DNA of 64,000 nt, from assembly GCF_045290345.1 (NCBI RefSeq), contig NZ_CP155447.1, forward strand, positions 744,001 through 808,000. The letters are read 5' to 3'. The notes under the pieces were generated by a model. The model had not been told where the DNA came from, searched no databases, and saw only the letters and a list, made by a program, of their open reading frames with translations. A program made the position numbers and the translations under genes. Positions within the stretch are counted from its first letter, which is position 1, and the number at the start of each line of letters is the position of its first letter. Below are positions 9,567 through 18,386 of the stretch, one piece after another. The DNA comes from Singulisphaera sp045290345 (GTDB taxonomy: Bacteria > Planctomycetota > Planctomycetia > Isosphaerales > Isosphaeraceae).

Positions 9567-9761
9567 GTGCGTTCTCTTCGAATCCTTTTGATCAGCTATT
9601 GCGCCTACCTGACACTCCCGCTTCTCACAATGTCACTGACCGGTTGCGGCGGAGCCAGCAGCGAGACGCAAGCCACACCGGGGCCCACGCCGCAGGACGA
9701 GGACATTCGCAAGCAGATGATCGAGTTCGAGAAATCGAAAGCGAAATCCCGCAAAAAGTAG
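9567..9761 (+). CDS. Small lipoprotein, 64 aa
   Basis: The GTG start at 9567 is preceded by AAGAGG; an upstream TTG at 9546 would add seven residues. A hydrophobic signal segment ends in a lipobox SLTGC, giving a predicted lipidated Cys near residue 27. The short charged tail after a Thr/Pro-rich linker ends in KSKAKSRKK. It lies 200 bp before a DUF1559 gene on the same strand. Comparable small lipoproteins accompany the other DUF1559 genes of this window (51960-52130 and the two regulatory-domain lipoproteins at 19.0 and 22.7 kb), so a partnership is likely but unproven. Confidence 0.75.
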   Translation: MRSLRILLISYCAYLTLPLLTMSLTGCGGASSETQATPGPTPQDEDIRKQMIEFEKSKAKSRKK

Positions 9762-9963
9762 GCCCTCACACCAAACCAGGCACACGGTCACCCCTCGACC
9801 GCCCGCTTCCGGCTCGCTTCTGTTCCCGGACAGGACAGGTTCCACGTCCGAAGGTCCTGCCATGGCCTTTGAGGATTCAGGGCAGGCGGCCCGCCGAAGG
9901 GCCAGCTTGGCGATCAATTGATCGTCGAGATGTTCATCTTTCCTAATTTGCTGAGGATCGAGC

Positions 9964-11004
9964 ATGACAAGTCGAAGCATTAAGCGGGGATTCACGCTGA
10001 TCGAGCTCTTGGTGGTGATCGCCATCATCGCCGTCCTGATCGCGTTGCTGTTGCCGGCCGTGCAGGCGGCACGTGAAGCGGCCCGTCGTTCGCAGTGCAC
10101 GAACAACCTCAAGCAGCTTGGGTTGGCGATGCACAATTATTTGTCTTCCAACAACGTCTTCCCGCTGGGGGCGTCGCTGGCGGCCGATAGCCCGACGACC
10201 CAGGCCTCTTGGAACAATTGGGGGGCTCAGGCCCTGATGCTGCCCGCGATGGAGCAGACGGCCCTCTACAACGCGATCAACTTCAACTACGGTTGCCGAA
10301 ACGCCAGTGGGACCACCGCCGGGCCGATCAACTCCACGGCGGCCAACTCCAAGGTCGCTGCGTTTCTTTGCCCCTCCGACAGCAACGCGGGCCAGACCAA
10401 CCTCAACAGCTACCACGGCTCGATGGGCACGACCCCCGCGAACAACCGGACGGGCAGCTCGGGGATGTTCACCTTCCGAATGGCCTACGGGATCGAGAGC
10501 CTCACGGATGGGAGCAGCAACACCATCGCCTTCTCCGAAGCCCTGGCCAGCGACTATGCCAGTGGCGCGATCCGCAAGCCGGCGAATGGAGTCGGCAACG
10601 CCGGCGGCGACACCTCGACGATCCAGCAAATGATCAGCGCCGGCACGAACCCGGCCGCGATCCAGGCGGCGCTGACCGCTTGTAACACCGCCTGGCAGGC
10701 CGGCTCGAACATCGGGATCGATCGCGGCCGTTACTGGGCGAACGGGATCGAGGGATACACGATGTTCAATACCATCGTCACCCCCAACTCTAAGCAGAAC
10801 GGCTGGAATTACTGCCGGTTGGATTGCTGCAGCACGGCCGGCAACGCGCACTTCACCAAGGCGTCGAGCAACCACTCCGGCGGTGTCAATACCCTGCTGG
10901 GCGACGGCAGCGTCCGGTTCATCAAAGACTCGATCTCGCAGGTGACCTGGTGGGCGCTCGGCACCCGCGACGGCGGCGAAACGATCAGCTCCGACTCGTA
11001 CTGA
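9964..11004 (+). CDS. DUF1559 prepilin-type pseudopilin-like protein
   Basis: A 346-residue protein. An N-terminal type III prepilin signal RGFTLIELLVVIAIIAVLI would be cut after Gly and methylated on Phe by a prepilin peptidase. The conserved AAREAARRSQCTNNLKQLG segment follows. The C-terminal NHSGGVNTLLGDGSVRFIKD signature of DUF1559 is present, ending in WWALGTRDGGE. DUF1559 proteins are hugely expanded in planctomycetes and probably form type II secretion/pilus-like surface structures; the exact role is unknown. A gene for a small lipoprotein lies just upstream, and a hairpin terminator follows at 11066-11104. Confidence 0.95.
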   Translation: MTSRSIKRGFTLIELLVVIAIIAVLIALLLPAVQAAREAARRSQCTNNLKQLGLAMHNYLSSNNVFPLGASLAADSPTTQASWNNWGAQALMLPAMEQTALYNAINFNYGCRNASGTTAGPINSTAANSKVAAFLCPSDSNAGQTNLNSYHGSMGTTPANNRTGSSGMFTFRMAYGIESLTDGSSNTIAFSEALASDYASGAIRKPANGVGNAGGDTSTIQQMISAGTNPAAIQAALTACNTAWQAGSNIGIDRGRYWANGIEGYTMFNTIVTPNSKQNGWNYCRLDCCSTAGNAHFTKASSNHSGGVNTLLGDGSVRFIKDSISQVTWWALGTRDGGETISSDSY

Positions 11005-11065
11005 GCTGCCGCCTCATTGCGCGGATGCGAAGGAACCCGGAATCGATCGAAAGCAAAAAAAGAAG

Positions 11066-11104
11066 AAAAAAGGGGGGGGGAGCCGTCTGGCTTCCCCCCT
11101 TTCT
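11066..11104 (+). terminator. Hairpin terminator after DUF1559 gene
   Basis: A poly-A/poly-G run (AAAAAGGGGGGGGG-AGCC) pairs with GGCTTCCCCCCTTT across a 4-nt loop, leaving a short T-containing tail TTTCTC. It lies about 60 bp after the DUF1559 stop. It could also work on the opposite strand, where the A-run becomes a U-run. Confidence 0.65.
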
Positions 11105-11363
11105 CAATTTCCAATGGATCAACGCTGCAAATCAGTGCTCCTCCCTCACGTCTCGATGCCGAAGCCAGCTTTGGTGAAGAGTCGCACCAAGAATCGCCCC
11201 GCAAAACCAGATCATCCGGGCCACCTTTACATAATCCCCATGCCCCTGATAGACTTATCACGCAAACGCCCTTGGCAGGGGACGCCAGGATCTCCAGGCG
11301 GAGGACGCCAACCAACCCACCGCCCCCATTCCACCAATCAGAGGTTGCAGGAGAGACATTTCC
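11105..11363 (+). other. metK leader region
   Basis: This 259-bp stretch between the DUF1559 terminator and metK contains no gene. I looked for a SAM-riboswitch-like core (SAM-I k-turn and GGC/GCC pairing) because of the gene downstream and did not find one. A GGCGGAGGACGCC palindrome lies near 11296-11308. An RBS-like GCAGGAGAG sits at 11348-11356. Confidence 0.4.
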
Positions 11364-12545
11364 GTGCCCCAACAAGACCGTTATCTGTTCACGAGCGAGT
11401 CGGTCTCGATGGGCCATCCTGATAAGATGGCCGATCAGATCTCCGACGGCATCCTCGACGCGATCTTCAAGCAGGATCCGAAAGCGCGGGTGGCGTGCGA
11501 GACTTTGCTGACGACCGGGCTGGTGGTTGTGGCGGGTGAGATCACGACCACGGCGTCTGTCGACTACGCCAGCGTGGTCCGGCAAGTTGTCGAAGAGGTG
11601 GGCTACACCTCCAGCGAGATGGGCTTCGACGCCAAGACCTGTGCGGTGATGGTGGCTCTGGGCAAGCAATCGCCCGACATCGCCCAAGGGGTCAACGACG
11701 ACGCCGAGAAGGGCAAAGACATCGGGGCCGGCGACCAGGGCCTGATGTTCGGCTACGCCGCCAACGAAACGCCCGAACTGATGCCGATGCCGATTGCCCT
11801 GGCGCATCGAATCATCAACCGAATCACCGAACTCCGCAAGAACGGCACGATCAAGTGGCTCCGCCCTGACAGCAAGAGCCAGGTCACCGTCGAATACGTC
11901 GACGGCAAGCCGGTCCGGATCGACGCGGTGGTCGTCTCGACCCAGACCGATGAGACGCCGATCGAAGAGATCCGCAAGGTCATCAAGGAGCAGGTGATCC
12001 TGCCCGTGCTGCCCAAGGACATGGTCGACGCCGAGACCAAGTACTACATCAACCCGACCGGCCGGTTCGTCGTGGGTGGCCCCTGCGGTGACGCTGGCCT
12101 GACGGGCCGCAAGATCATCGTCGACACCTACGGAGGCGCGGGTCGCCACGGCGGTGGGGCGTTCAGCGGCAAGGATCCCACAAAGGTTGACCGCTCGGCC
12201 GCCTACATGGCCCGCTACGTCGCCAAGAACGTGGTGGCGGCCGGCCTGGCCGACCGCTGCGAAATCCAGTTCGCCTACGCCATCGGCGTCTCCGAACCGG
12301 TCAGCGTCCACGTCGACACCTTCGGCACCGGGCAGATCGCCGACGCCCAGATCGCCGAGTTGGTTCGCAAGACCTTCCCGCTGAACCCGTCGGGCATCAT
12401 CAAGCACCTCGACCTGCGCCGCCCGATCTACCAGAAGACCGCCAGCGGCGGCCACTTCGGACGCTCGGAGCCTGAGTTCACCTGGGAGCGCACCGACAAG
12501 GCCGATGCCCTCCGCAAGGCGATCGGCAGCCTGGCGACCGCCTGA
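11364..12545 (+). CDS. metK: S-adenosylmethionine synthetase
   Basis: A 393-residue protein, normal length for MetK. It makes SAM from ATP and methionine in the cytosol. Signatures are SVSMGHPDK (GHPDK 17-21, nucleotide/Mg site), GAGDQG at 121-126 and the flexible-loop/P-loop motif GGGAFSGKDPTKVDRS from residue 263. The GTG start is 8 nt after CAGGAGAG. It is followed by a clear intrinsic terminator, so it is probably monocistronic. Confidence 0.98.
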   Translation: MPQQDRYLFTSESVSMGHPDKMADQISDGILDAIFKQDPKARVACETLLTTGLVVVAGEITTTASVDYASVVRQVVEEVGYTSSEMGFDAKTCAVMVALGKQSPDIAQGVNDDAEKGKDIGAGDQGLMFGYAANETPELMPMPIALAHRIINRITELRKNGTIKWLRPDSKSQVTVEYVDGKPVRIDAVVVSTQTDETPIEEIRKVIKEQVILPVLPKDMVDAETKYYINPTGRFVVGGPCGDAGLTGRKIIVDTYGGAGRHGGGAFSGKDPTKVDRSAAYMARYVAKNVVAAGLADRCEIQFAYAIGVSEPVSVHVDTFGTGQIADAQIAELVRKTFPLNPSGIIKHLDLRRPIYQKTASGGHFGRSEPEFTWERTDKADALRKAIGSLATA

Positions 12546-12581
12546 TCGAGTCGGATCGAACGGATCCTCAACATTCCCGAC

Positions 12582-12622
12582 CGAAGCCCGTTTTCTCCCG
12601 GGAAGACGGGCTTCGTTTTTTA
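12582..12622 (+). terminator. Intrinsic terminator of metK
   Basis: Arms CGAAGCCCGT (12582-12591) and ACGGGCTTCG (12606-12615) form a perfect 10-bp stem, followed by a run of six T. It lies 37 bp after the metK stop and just before galK, insulating the two genes. Confidence 0.92.
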
Positions 12623-12646
12623 TTTCTTCCTTGACGTAGGCTTTTC

Positions 12647-13840
12647 ATGCCGTCGCCATTATCAGAGGCTGCACGCGCGGCGTATTCCAAGGCGTTTGGC
12701 CTCGAGCCGACAGTCCTGGCCCAGGCTCCCGGCCGGGTCGAACTGCTGGGCAACCACACCGACTATAATGGCGGCCTGGTCCTGGCCACGGCCATCGACC
12801 GCGGCACGGTCATTGCCGGCCGGAGCATCCCCGAGCGCGAGGGCCAAGTCCGCTCGACCGGGTTCCCGGACCCGGACCGGTTCGACCTCGAGGCTCTCGA
12901 AACCGACGCGCCGGGGGCGTGGGGTCGTTATGTCCGAGGCGTGGTCTGGACGCTCCGAGAAGCTCACGGGCCGTTTCAAGGAGGGTTCCAGGCGGCGATC
13001 GCTGGTGACGTCCCCTTGGGAGCGGGCCTCTCCAGCTCCGCGAGCCTTCAGGCGGCCCTGGCCCTGTTCCTGCTGCAGGCAGGTGTGACCGGCCAGACCG
13101 CCGACCTCGACGACCCTGCGAGAATGGCCCTGGCCAAGCGGCTCCAACGGGGCGAAAACGAGTTCGTCGGGGTCCAGTCGGGGCTTCTCGACCAGTTCTC
13201 CGTCCTCTTCGGCCGCGCGGGCATGGCGTTGAGCCTCGACTGCCGCAGCCTCGAGTACGAGCGGCTCTCCCTGGGCTCGCCGCCACCCGCGATCGTCATC
13301 TGCGACTCGAAGACCTCGCGGCGACTGGCCGACGGGATGTACAACCAGAGACGCGCGGAGTGCGAGCGGGTCGTCGCCTTCTTCCAGGCCAAGCGCGGCC
13401 CCGAGGCGGTCACCTGGCTCCGCGACGTGACGCTCGAGGAGTTGCAGGACGCCTGGAGCCGGCTCGACACGGTCGGGCGGATCCGCGCCCGGCACGTTCT
13501 GTCCGAGAACGAGCGGGTCCGGCAGGGGGTCGAGGCGCTCCGCGCCGGTGACTCCGCGAGACTCGGCCACCTGATGTCGGATTCGCACGCCTCAAGCCGT
13601 GACGACTTCGCCAACAGCTCATCGTACCTCGAGACGCTGATCGAGTCGGCCGAGGAAGCCCCCGGCTATCTCGGCGGCAAGCTCTCGGGCGCAGGCTGGG
13701 CGGGCTGCACGGTCAACCTCGTCGAGGCGACGAAAGCGGACGACTTCGCCGCCGCGGTCCGTCACCATTACACCAGGCGGACCGCCATCGTGCCGGACGT
13801 CCACATCTGCCACGCCGCCGCCGGCGCCTCCGGGCTCTGA
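12647..13840 (+). CDS. galK: Galactokinase
   Basis: A 397-residue GHMP-superfamily kinase that phosphorylates galactose at C1 in the Leloir pathway. The galactokinase signature PGRVELLGNHTDYNGG spans residues 27-42; it has Asn where the classical motif has Glu (GEHTDYN). The ATP-binding GLSSSAS loop is at 127-133, and the C-terminal motif KLSGAGWAGCTVNL is intact. No other galactose gene adjoins. The start ATG 12647 lies 25 bp after the metK terminator with only a weak ribosome site. Confidence 0.92.
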   Translation: MPSPLSEAARAAYSKAFGLEPTVLAQAPGRVELLGNHTDYNGGLVLATAIDRGTVIAGRSIPEREGQVRSTGFPDPDRFDLEALETDAPGAWGRYVRGVVWTLREAHGPFQGGFQAAIAGDVPLGAGLSSSASLQAALALFLLQAGVTGQTADLDDPARMALAKRLQRGENEFVGVQSGLLDQFSVLFGRAGMALSLDCRSLEYERLSLGSPPPAIVICDSKTSRRLADGMYNQRRAECERVVAFFQAKRGPEAVTWLRDVTLEELQDAWSRLDTVGRIRARHVLSENERVRQGVEALRAGDSARLGHLMSDSHASSRDDFANSSSYLETLIESAEEAPGYLGGKLSGAGWAGCTVNLVEATKADDFAAAVRHHYTRRTAIVPDVHICHAAAGASGL

Positions 13841-13995
13841 CCCGGATCTCCAAAGGACATTGGCCGAATTGTCAGGCCCCGTCGCGCCTTCACAACCGGC
13901 CACTTCGGGCGAACAATTGGCACGGTCGCAGCGCCAATCCGCAGGGTACAGAGAAGGGACTCTCACCAACGGGAAGCTTCACCGGAGAATCATCA

Positions 13996-14433
13996 ATGCC
14001 CTGGGCACGTATCCTGGCCGACCTTGTTGTCGTCTTTCACGCCTGTTTCGTGGCCTTCGTCGTCTTCGGGATGGTGGCGATCGTGGTCGGCCTCGTGTTA
14101 GGTTGGTCTTGGGTGCGGAACTTCTGGTTCCGGTCCCTGCACCTGGCCGCCATCGCCGTCGTCACCGCGCAAACGCTGGCCGGGATGATGTGCCCGCTGA
14201 CGATCCTGGAGAACCAACTGCGGCGTCAGGCAGGGCAGCAGACCTACCCGGGAGCATTCATCGGCTACTGGGCGCACCACCTGATCTTCTTCGAGGCGGA
14301 GCCATGGGTGTTCAACGTCGCTTACACCCTGTTCGGCCTGGCCGTCGCGGGCGCCTTTCTCCTGGGCCCGCCCCGCTGGCCCTGGCGGCAGACCGTCGCA
14401 ACGAACCAAGAAACGACCCCTCACGCTCCTTGA
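13996..14433 (+). CDS. DUF2784 integral membrane protein
   Basis: A 145-residue protein with four hydrophobic helices: 6-28 (LADLVVVFHACFVAFVVFGM), about 33-50, about 52-70 and 110-128. The FHACFVAFVVFG start, the AGMMCPLTILENQLR segment and the GYWAHHLIFFE segment are those of DUF2784 proteins, whose function is unknown. It lies 58 bp before the selenium-binding-like gene on the same strand, so co-transcription is possible. Confidence 0.88.
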   Translation: MPWARILADLVVVFHACFVAFVVFGMVAIVVGLVLGWSWVRNFWFRSLHLAAIAVVTAQTLAGMMCPLTILENQLRRQAGQQTYPGAFIGYWAHHLIFFEAEPWVFNVAYTLFGLAVAGAFLLGPPRWPWRQTVATNQETTPHAP

Positions 14434-14491
14434 CCTCTCTTGATCAGGGCGCGTGCCCAACCGGCTCATCTCCCGCGTGAAGGAGTGTCCG

Positions 14492-15691
14492 ATGTCAGGA
14501 ACTCGCCCCCTCTTGCTGCTGGCCGCCTTGCTCCTCTCGACGTCAACGTCAGCCGAGACGTGCCTCTCTCCGTTCGTGAAGCGGCTCGATCGCCCCGAGA
14601 AGTTTCTTTACGTTTTCTGCGTGGATGCGGACGCGAAAGACAACGACTTCGTCGCCGTGATCGACGTCAATCCCGACAGCTCAGCCTACGGGACGTTGGT
14701 TCACACGTTGGATCTCGGGACCAAGGGGAACGAAACCCATCACTGGGGCTTCACCGATGACCGAACCCGGATCTGGGCGGGAGGCTTGCTCTCGAGCCGG
14801 GTCTGGATCATCGACGTCGCCACCGACCCGGCGAAGCCGAGGATTGAAACGGTCCTCGAAGAGATCCCCCAGAGGACAGGGCTCTCGGGCCCCCACACCT
14901 ACTACGCCCTGCCGGGCCGAATGCTGGTCAACTTCCTGGGGGCGGCCGACGGAGGACTTCCCGCCGGCATGGCCGAGTTCACCAACGACGGCAAGTTCAT
15001 CCGCCGGATCGAGAATCCGAAAGAGGCCCCTTACGGCTACGACGTGGCCATCAAGCCCGGCCTGAACCGAATGGTCTCCAGCAGCTTCACCCCGCGGCGA
15101 AACTACAAGAAGCCGCTGGCGCAGATGGACATGAAAGACTTCGGCAGCGAGATGGTCGTCTGGGACTTCAAGGAGCGCAAGCCGCTCCAAGTCGGCAAGG
15201 CAGGGCTCGCCCCCTTGGAGGTGCGTTGGAGCTTGAAGCCCGAGAACAACTACGGGTTCACCAACTGCGCGCTCGACAACTCGATCTGGCTCTTTCGAGG
15301 CCGGTCCGACGGCCCCTACGAGTTCAAGAAGATCGCCCAGACCGGAGCGTTCCCGGTCGACCTGCGGCAGAGCCCCGACGACCGCTACCTGTTCGTGAGT
15401 TGCTTCGGCGACAACCTGATCCAGCAGTGGGACGTCACCGACCCCGACCAGCCCAAGCTCTTCAGCACCGTCTCCCCGGTCGTTCAGCCCAACATGATGC
15501 ACCTGACCGGCGACGGCAAGCGGATGTACGTGACCAACTCACTGCTCTCGACCCTGGACCACGCCGGCCGGTTCTTCGTCCGCCTCGTCCACGTCGGCCC
15601 TGATGGCATGAAGGTCGACCCGTTCTTCAACGTTGACCTGAACAAGCTCCCCACCGGCCCAGCGCGGGGACATGACATGCTCATCAACTGA
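14492..15691 (+). CDS. Selenium-binding protein / methanethiol-oxidase-like
   Basis: A 399-residue exported protein. A signal peptide at 1-21 ends in TSTSAE. The body has the SBP56 beta-propeller pattern: ETHHWGFTDDRT, GPHTYYALPG, PYGYDVAIKPGLNRMVSS, then EVRWSLKPENNYGFTN and a final GHDMLIN. His pairs in the THHWGF and GPHTYY motifs are candidate metal ligands. In characterised relatives (bacterial MtoX, human SELENBP1) the protein oxidises methanethiol with copper. An SCO-type copper chaperone is encoded about 1 kb downstream, which fits a copper enzyme. The ATG 14492 is chosen because AAGGAG precedes it by 6 nt; a GTG at 14453 lacks this. Confidence 0.83.
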   Translation: MSGTRPLLLLAALLLSTSTSAETCLSPFVKRLDRPEKFLYVFCVDADAKDNDFVAVIDVNPDSSAYGTLVHTLDLGTKGNETHHWGFTDDRTRIWAGGLLSSRVWIIDVATDPAKPRIETVLEEIPQRTGLSGPHTYYALPGRMLVNFLGAADGGLPAGMAEFTNDGKFIRRIENPKEAPYGYDVAIKPGLNRMVSSSFTPRRNYKKPLAQMDMKDFGSEMVVWDFKERKPLQVGKAGLAPLEVRWSLKPENNYGFTNCALDNSIWLFRGRSDGPYEFKKIAQTGAFPVDLRQSPDDRYLFVSCFGDNLIQQWDVTDPDQPKLFSTVSPVVQPNMMHLTGDGKRMYVTNSLLSTLDHAGRFFVRLVHVGPDGMKVDPFFNVDLNKLPTGPARGHDMLIN

Positions 15692-16004
15692 CCGGTCCCG
15701 TTCGAGGCCGAGGAGCGACTTCAGACATGGTCACCGCGGCAAAGCGAATCGACATGACGATCCTCCCGCCACGTGGCCGTCTGGCCGTGGCGGGGCGGCT
15801 GCCTCGAAGACTACGCCGGCTTCGAGGCATTGGCGTACTGGCAGGCCAGGCCATGGGGGACACGCCGGACCAGGCGGAACGTGTGGCCGCCGGAGTCCTT
15901 TTGTCCTCAAGGAGCGAGCCGTCGCTGACCGCCCCCATTACCGGCCCAGGTCGCCGCCCGCACATGGTTCGACCGTTTCCTATTTTGGCTGTCCTTTCGG
16001 CTTA
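15692..16004. other. Intergenic region, no gene seen
   Basis: A 313-bp gap between convergent genes. The frame 15727-16014 has no recognisable product and arginine/proline-rich out-of-frame character. An imperfect GC hairpin at 15766-15794 (CCCGCCACGTGGCC against GGCCGTGGCGGG) could be a terminator for the gene at 14492-15691, but it has no T-tract. Confidence 0.5.
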
Positions 16005-16544
16005 TCAACCATAGACAACGTTCGCGAGGACCTGAAAATCTGAGAATGCCCCTCGTCGTTCCAAAGCCGCAACGACAATTTCAGGGTCGCCGATATGATT
16101 TGCAGTCAACCAGTCTCGGGTTAGCTGCAACGTTTCGTGGGCAGGCCCCACGCCTTCGGCTTCTAAATGATTGCCGAGCATACCTAGCATTTCCGGAGTG
16201 AGCCCCAGGTCTCGCCAAGCTGTGGCATTCTCGCGCAACAAGGCGAGTCGCTTAAGCAATTTCTTCGACTTCGGTTCGCCTGCGTCGAATGCTCGGGCCA
16301 GGAAGCTTAGCGCAGCGCTGAAGTCCATGAGGCATTCTGAAATCTGCGACATCATTACCAAGGCTTCCCGATGGTCAGGCTGCTCATTCAAAAGCTCCGC
16401 GAGTAGATCATGAGCCTGTGCGAAGTAAGGCAATGAATCCGGGTTGGGTGCCCGTCGAGCATAAGAACCTTGTTTCGACAGCCTCACTCCAAGAAGCAAG
16501 CTTTCTCGGGCCGCCTTCAAGGAGTCGGGAATTTCATCCGCCAT
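16005..16544 (-). CDS. Hypothetical helical (TPR-like) protein, 179 aa
   Basis: An all-helical, soluble protein. The segment PYFAQAHDLLAELLNEQPDHREALVMMSQISECLMDFSAALSFLARAF has the spacing of two TPR units at about 40-90. The second half holds LGLTPEMLGMLGNHLEAEGVG and DPEIVVAALERRGAFSDFQVLANV, which look like a separate small helical domain. GC content is lower than in neighbouring genes, suggesting a different history. It lies between the methanethiol-oxidase-like and SCO genes on the opposite strand. Function is unknown. Confidence 0.7.
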   Translation of the reverse strand: MADEIPDSLKAARESLLLGVRLSKQGSYARRAPNPDSLPYFAQAHDLLAELLNEQPDHREALVMMSQISECLMDFSAALSFLARAFDAGEPKSKKLLKRLALLRENATAWRDLGLTPEMLGMLGNHLEAEGVGPAHETLQLTRDWLTANHIGDPEIVVAALERRGAFSDFQVLANVVYG

Positions 16545-16742
16545 GAAGCATCTCCTGCTGGGGATTCGCGGATGGCCTCGCCGCCTACGAACTTGTTCTT
16601 CCAGCTTATTCAGGTCCGCACTCTGGCAGTGTCCCCCGAAGCCCTCGTTACATTAGTCTGGCAGTATTGGACCAATCCTCGATCCGGACCAAGACGGGCT
16701 CACGGAGGCTCCCGAATCGAGCGCACCAAGGAGAGAGCGACG

Positions 16743-17360
16743 ATGAGGATACCCCAAGACCGAACGATCCGAACCTGGTTCCTGGCCTGCCTTTTCTCCG
16801 CACCGCTCTTCGGCTTCGCCGCCGAGAAGCCATCTCCACCGAGTTCCCTGGCCGACATCGGCCCCGCGCCTTCGGTCGCCTTGACCGATGCGGCGGGAAA
16901 GCCGTTTGCCTTGGCCGACCTACGGGGCAAGGCGGTGGTCGTCAGTTTCATCTACACGACCTGTAGCGGCAGTTGTCCGGCGACGACATTCAACCTGACT
17001 CGCGTCCAGCGAGCGCTCAAGGAGGCGGGGCTCTGGTCGAAGCAGGTCGAGTTCGTCTCGATCAGCCTCGACCCCGAGCGCGATACGCCCGAGGCCCTCG
17101 CCGCCTACGCCCGGAACTACAACGCGGACCCGGCCGCCTGGCACTTCTTGACCGGCTCCCCGGACCGGGTGGCCAAAGTGGTGGCCGCCTGGGGGATGTG
17201 GGCGAAGATCGGCCCTTCGGGTACACTGGACCACCCTTCGCGGATCTTCCTGATCGATCCTCAAGGTCGGCAGCGGGAAATCTACAACCTCGAATTCCTC
17301 AAGCCGGCGTCCGTCTTGCATGACGTCCAAACCGTGCTCGCCGAATCGGCGGACCGCTGA
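16743..17360 (+). CDS. SCO1/SenC family copper chaperone
   Basis: A 205-residue exported thioredoxin-fold protein. A signal peptide covers residues 1-27. The copper/redox motif YTTCSGSCPATT has Cys74 and Cys78 (CxxxC), and the third ligand His164 lies in DHPSRIFLIDP. SCO proteins deliver copper to cytochrome oxidase or to other copper enzymes and can act as thiol reductases. ATG 16743 follows GGAGAG and gives a proper signal peptide; the longer upstream frame does not. The diacylglycerol-kinase gene starts 20 bp later, and the methanethiol-oxidase-like gene lies about 1 kb upstream. Confidence 0.93.
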   Translation: MRIPQDRTIRTWFLACLFSAPLFGFAAEKPSPPSSLADIGPAPSVALTDAAGKPFALADLRGKAVVVSFIYTTCSGSCPATTFNLTRVQRALKEAGLWSKQVEFVSISLDPERDTPEALAAYARNYNADPAAWHFLTGSPDRVAKVVAAWGMWAKIGPSGTLDHPSRIFLIDPQGRQREIYNLEFLKPASVLHDVQTVLAESADR

Positions 17361-17380
17361 CAGGCCCGAGGACTGATCCG

Positions 17381-18370
17381 TTGTTGGCTAACACCGCTCC
17401 CCCCCGTTCGCAACGAGCCTTCGTGATCCTCAACCCGGTCGCCGGCCAGGGCGCGGCGGCGGCCGTGCGCCAGGCGTTGGCGGAAGCGTTTTCCAAGCGC
17501 GGCGCGGCGGCGGGCGAGGGGGCCGAGGCTCCCTACACTATCTACGAGACCGCCCCCGGCGAGGCGATTCCAAAACTGGTCCGCGAGACAGCGAAGCAGG
17601 GGGGTTATGACCTGATCGTCGCGGGCGGGGGAGACGGGACCGTCTCGGCGGTCGCCAACGGCCTGGTCGGGCTGGAGACTCCGCTCGGAATCCTCCCGCT
17701 CGGTACGGCAAACGTCCTGGCCCGTGAGCTTGGCATCCCGATCGACCTGGAGGGGGCCTGCCAGCTTCTGGCCGGAGCGCACGCCGTCACGGCGATCGAC
17801 GCGATGAAGGTGAAGGACCAGTGCTACTTCACCCAGGTCGGCGTCGGCATCGACTCGATGATGATCCGCGACACCCCTCGCGAGGCCAAGCGACGGTTCG
17901 GTCGCGTCGCCTACCTCTGGACCGCCTTCACCCGCCTGATCGGGTTCCAGCCGCGGCACTTTCTCATCGAGAGTGATGGGCGTTCGGTTCGCTCGCGTGC
18001 CTCGCAGGTCGTGGTGGCCAACTGCGGGATCCTCGGCCAGCCTCCCTTTCGCTGGGGACCGGATATCCACCTCGATGACGGCCGGGTCGATGTTTGCATC
18101 GTTCGGGCCCGCTCGCTCTGGAACTACATCACCTTGGCCTGGCATGTGATCCTCGGCCAGCACAAGCAGGACAGCAACGTCCGCTACCTGTCCGCCGACC
18201 AGCGCGTCGTCATCACCACCAAGCGTCCCTTACCCGTGCAGGCTGACGGCGAGATCATCGGCGAGACTCCCGTCGAGGTGACGGTCGTCCCCCGGACCCT
18301 CCGCGTGATCGTGCCGCCACACAACGGGACTGAAATCCCGCTGCCATTCTCCCCCTTGGGAACGGATTGA
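17381..18370 (+). CDS. Diacylglycerol/lipid kinase family protein
   Basis: A 329-residue protein with the DAGK catalytic fold. FVILNPVAGQGAAAA at about 13-27 begins the domain, and the nucleotide-binding LIVAGGGDGTVSAVANG motif lies near residue 85. LGILPLGTANVLARELGIP follows, with GVGIDSMM typical of YegS/DgkB relatives. The C-terminal beta domain includes PVQADGEIIGETPVEV. It probably phosphorylates a membrane lipid such as diacylglycerol. The start is TTG 17381 after CCCGAGG, 20 bp behind the SCO gene. The molybdenum-carrier gene follows by 16 bp, so these three form a likely operon. Confidence 0.9.
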   Translation: MLANTAPPRSQRAFVILNPVAGQGAAAAVRQALAEAFSKRGAAAGEGAEAPYTIYETAPGEAIPKLVRETAKQGGYDLIVAGGGDGTVSAVANGLVGLETPLGILPLGTANVLARELGIPIDLEGACQLLAGAHAVTAIDAMKVKDQCYFTQVGVGIDSMMIRDTPREAKRRFGRVAYLWTAFTRLIGFQPRHFLIESDGRSVRSRASQVVVANCGILGQPPFRWGPDIHLDDGRVDVCIVRARSLWNYITLAWHVILGQHKQDSNVRYLSADQRVVITTKRPLPVQADGEIIGETPVEVTVVPRTLRVIVPPHNGTEIPLPFSPLGTD

Positions 18371-18386
18371 AATCCAGAAGGTTGGC

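Noticed and set aside
11105..11363. Possible SAM riboswitch upstream of metK
   Set aside because: No SAM-I, SAM-II or SAM-IV core could be recognised by eye; a covariance search would be decisive.
10809..12455. Minus-strand 548-codon frame across DUF1559 and metK
   Set aside because: Antisense shadow of two confidently identified genes.
15727..16014. 95-codon frame after the methanethiol-oxidase-like gene
   Set aside because: No ribosome site, Arg/Pro-rich, overlaps the convergent gene and a GC hairpin.
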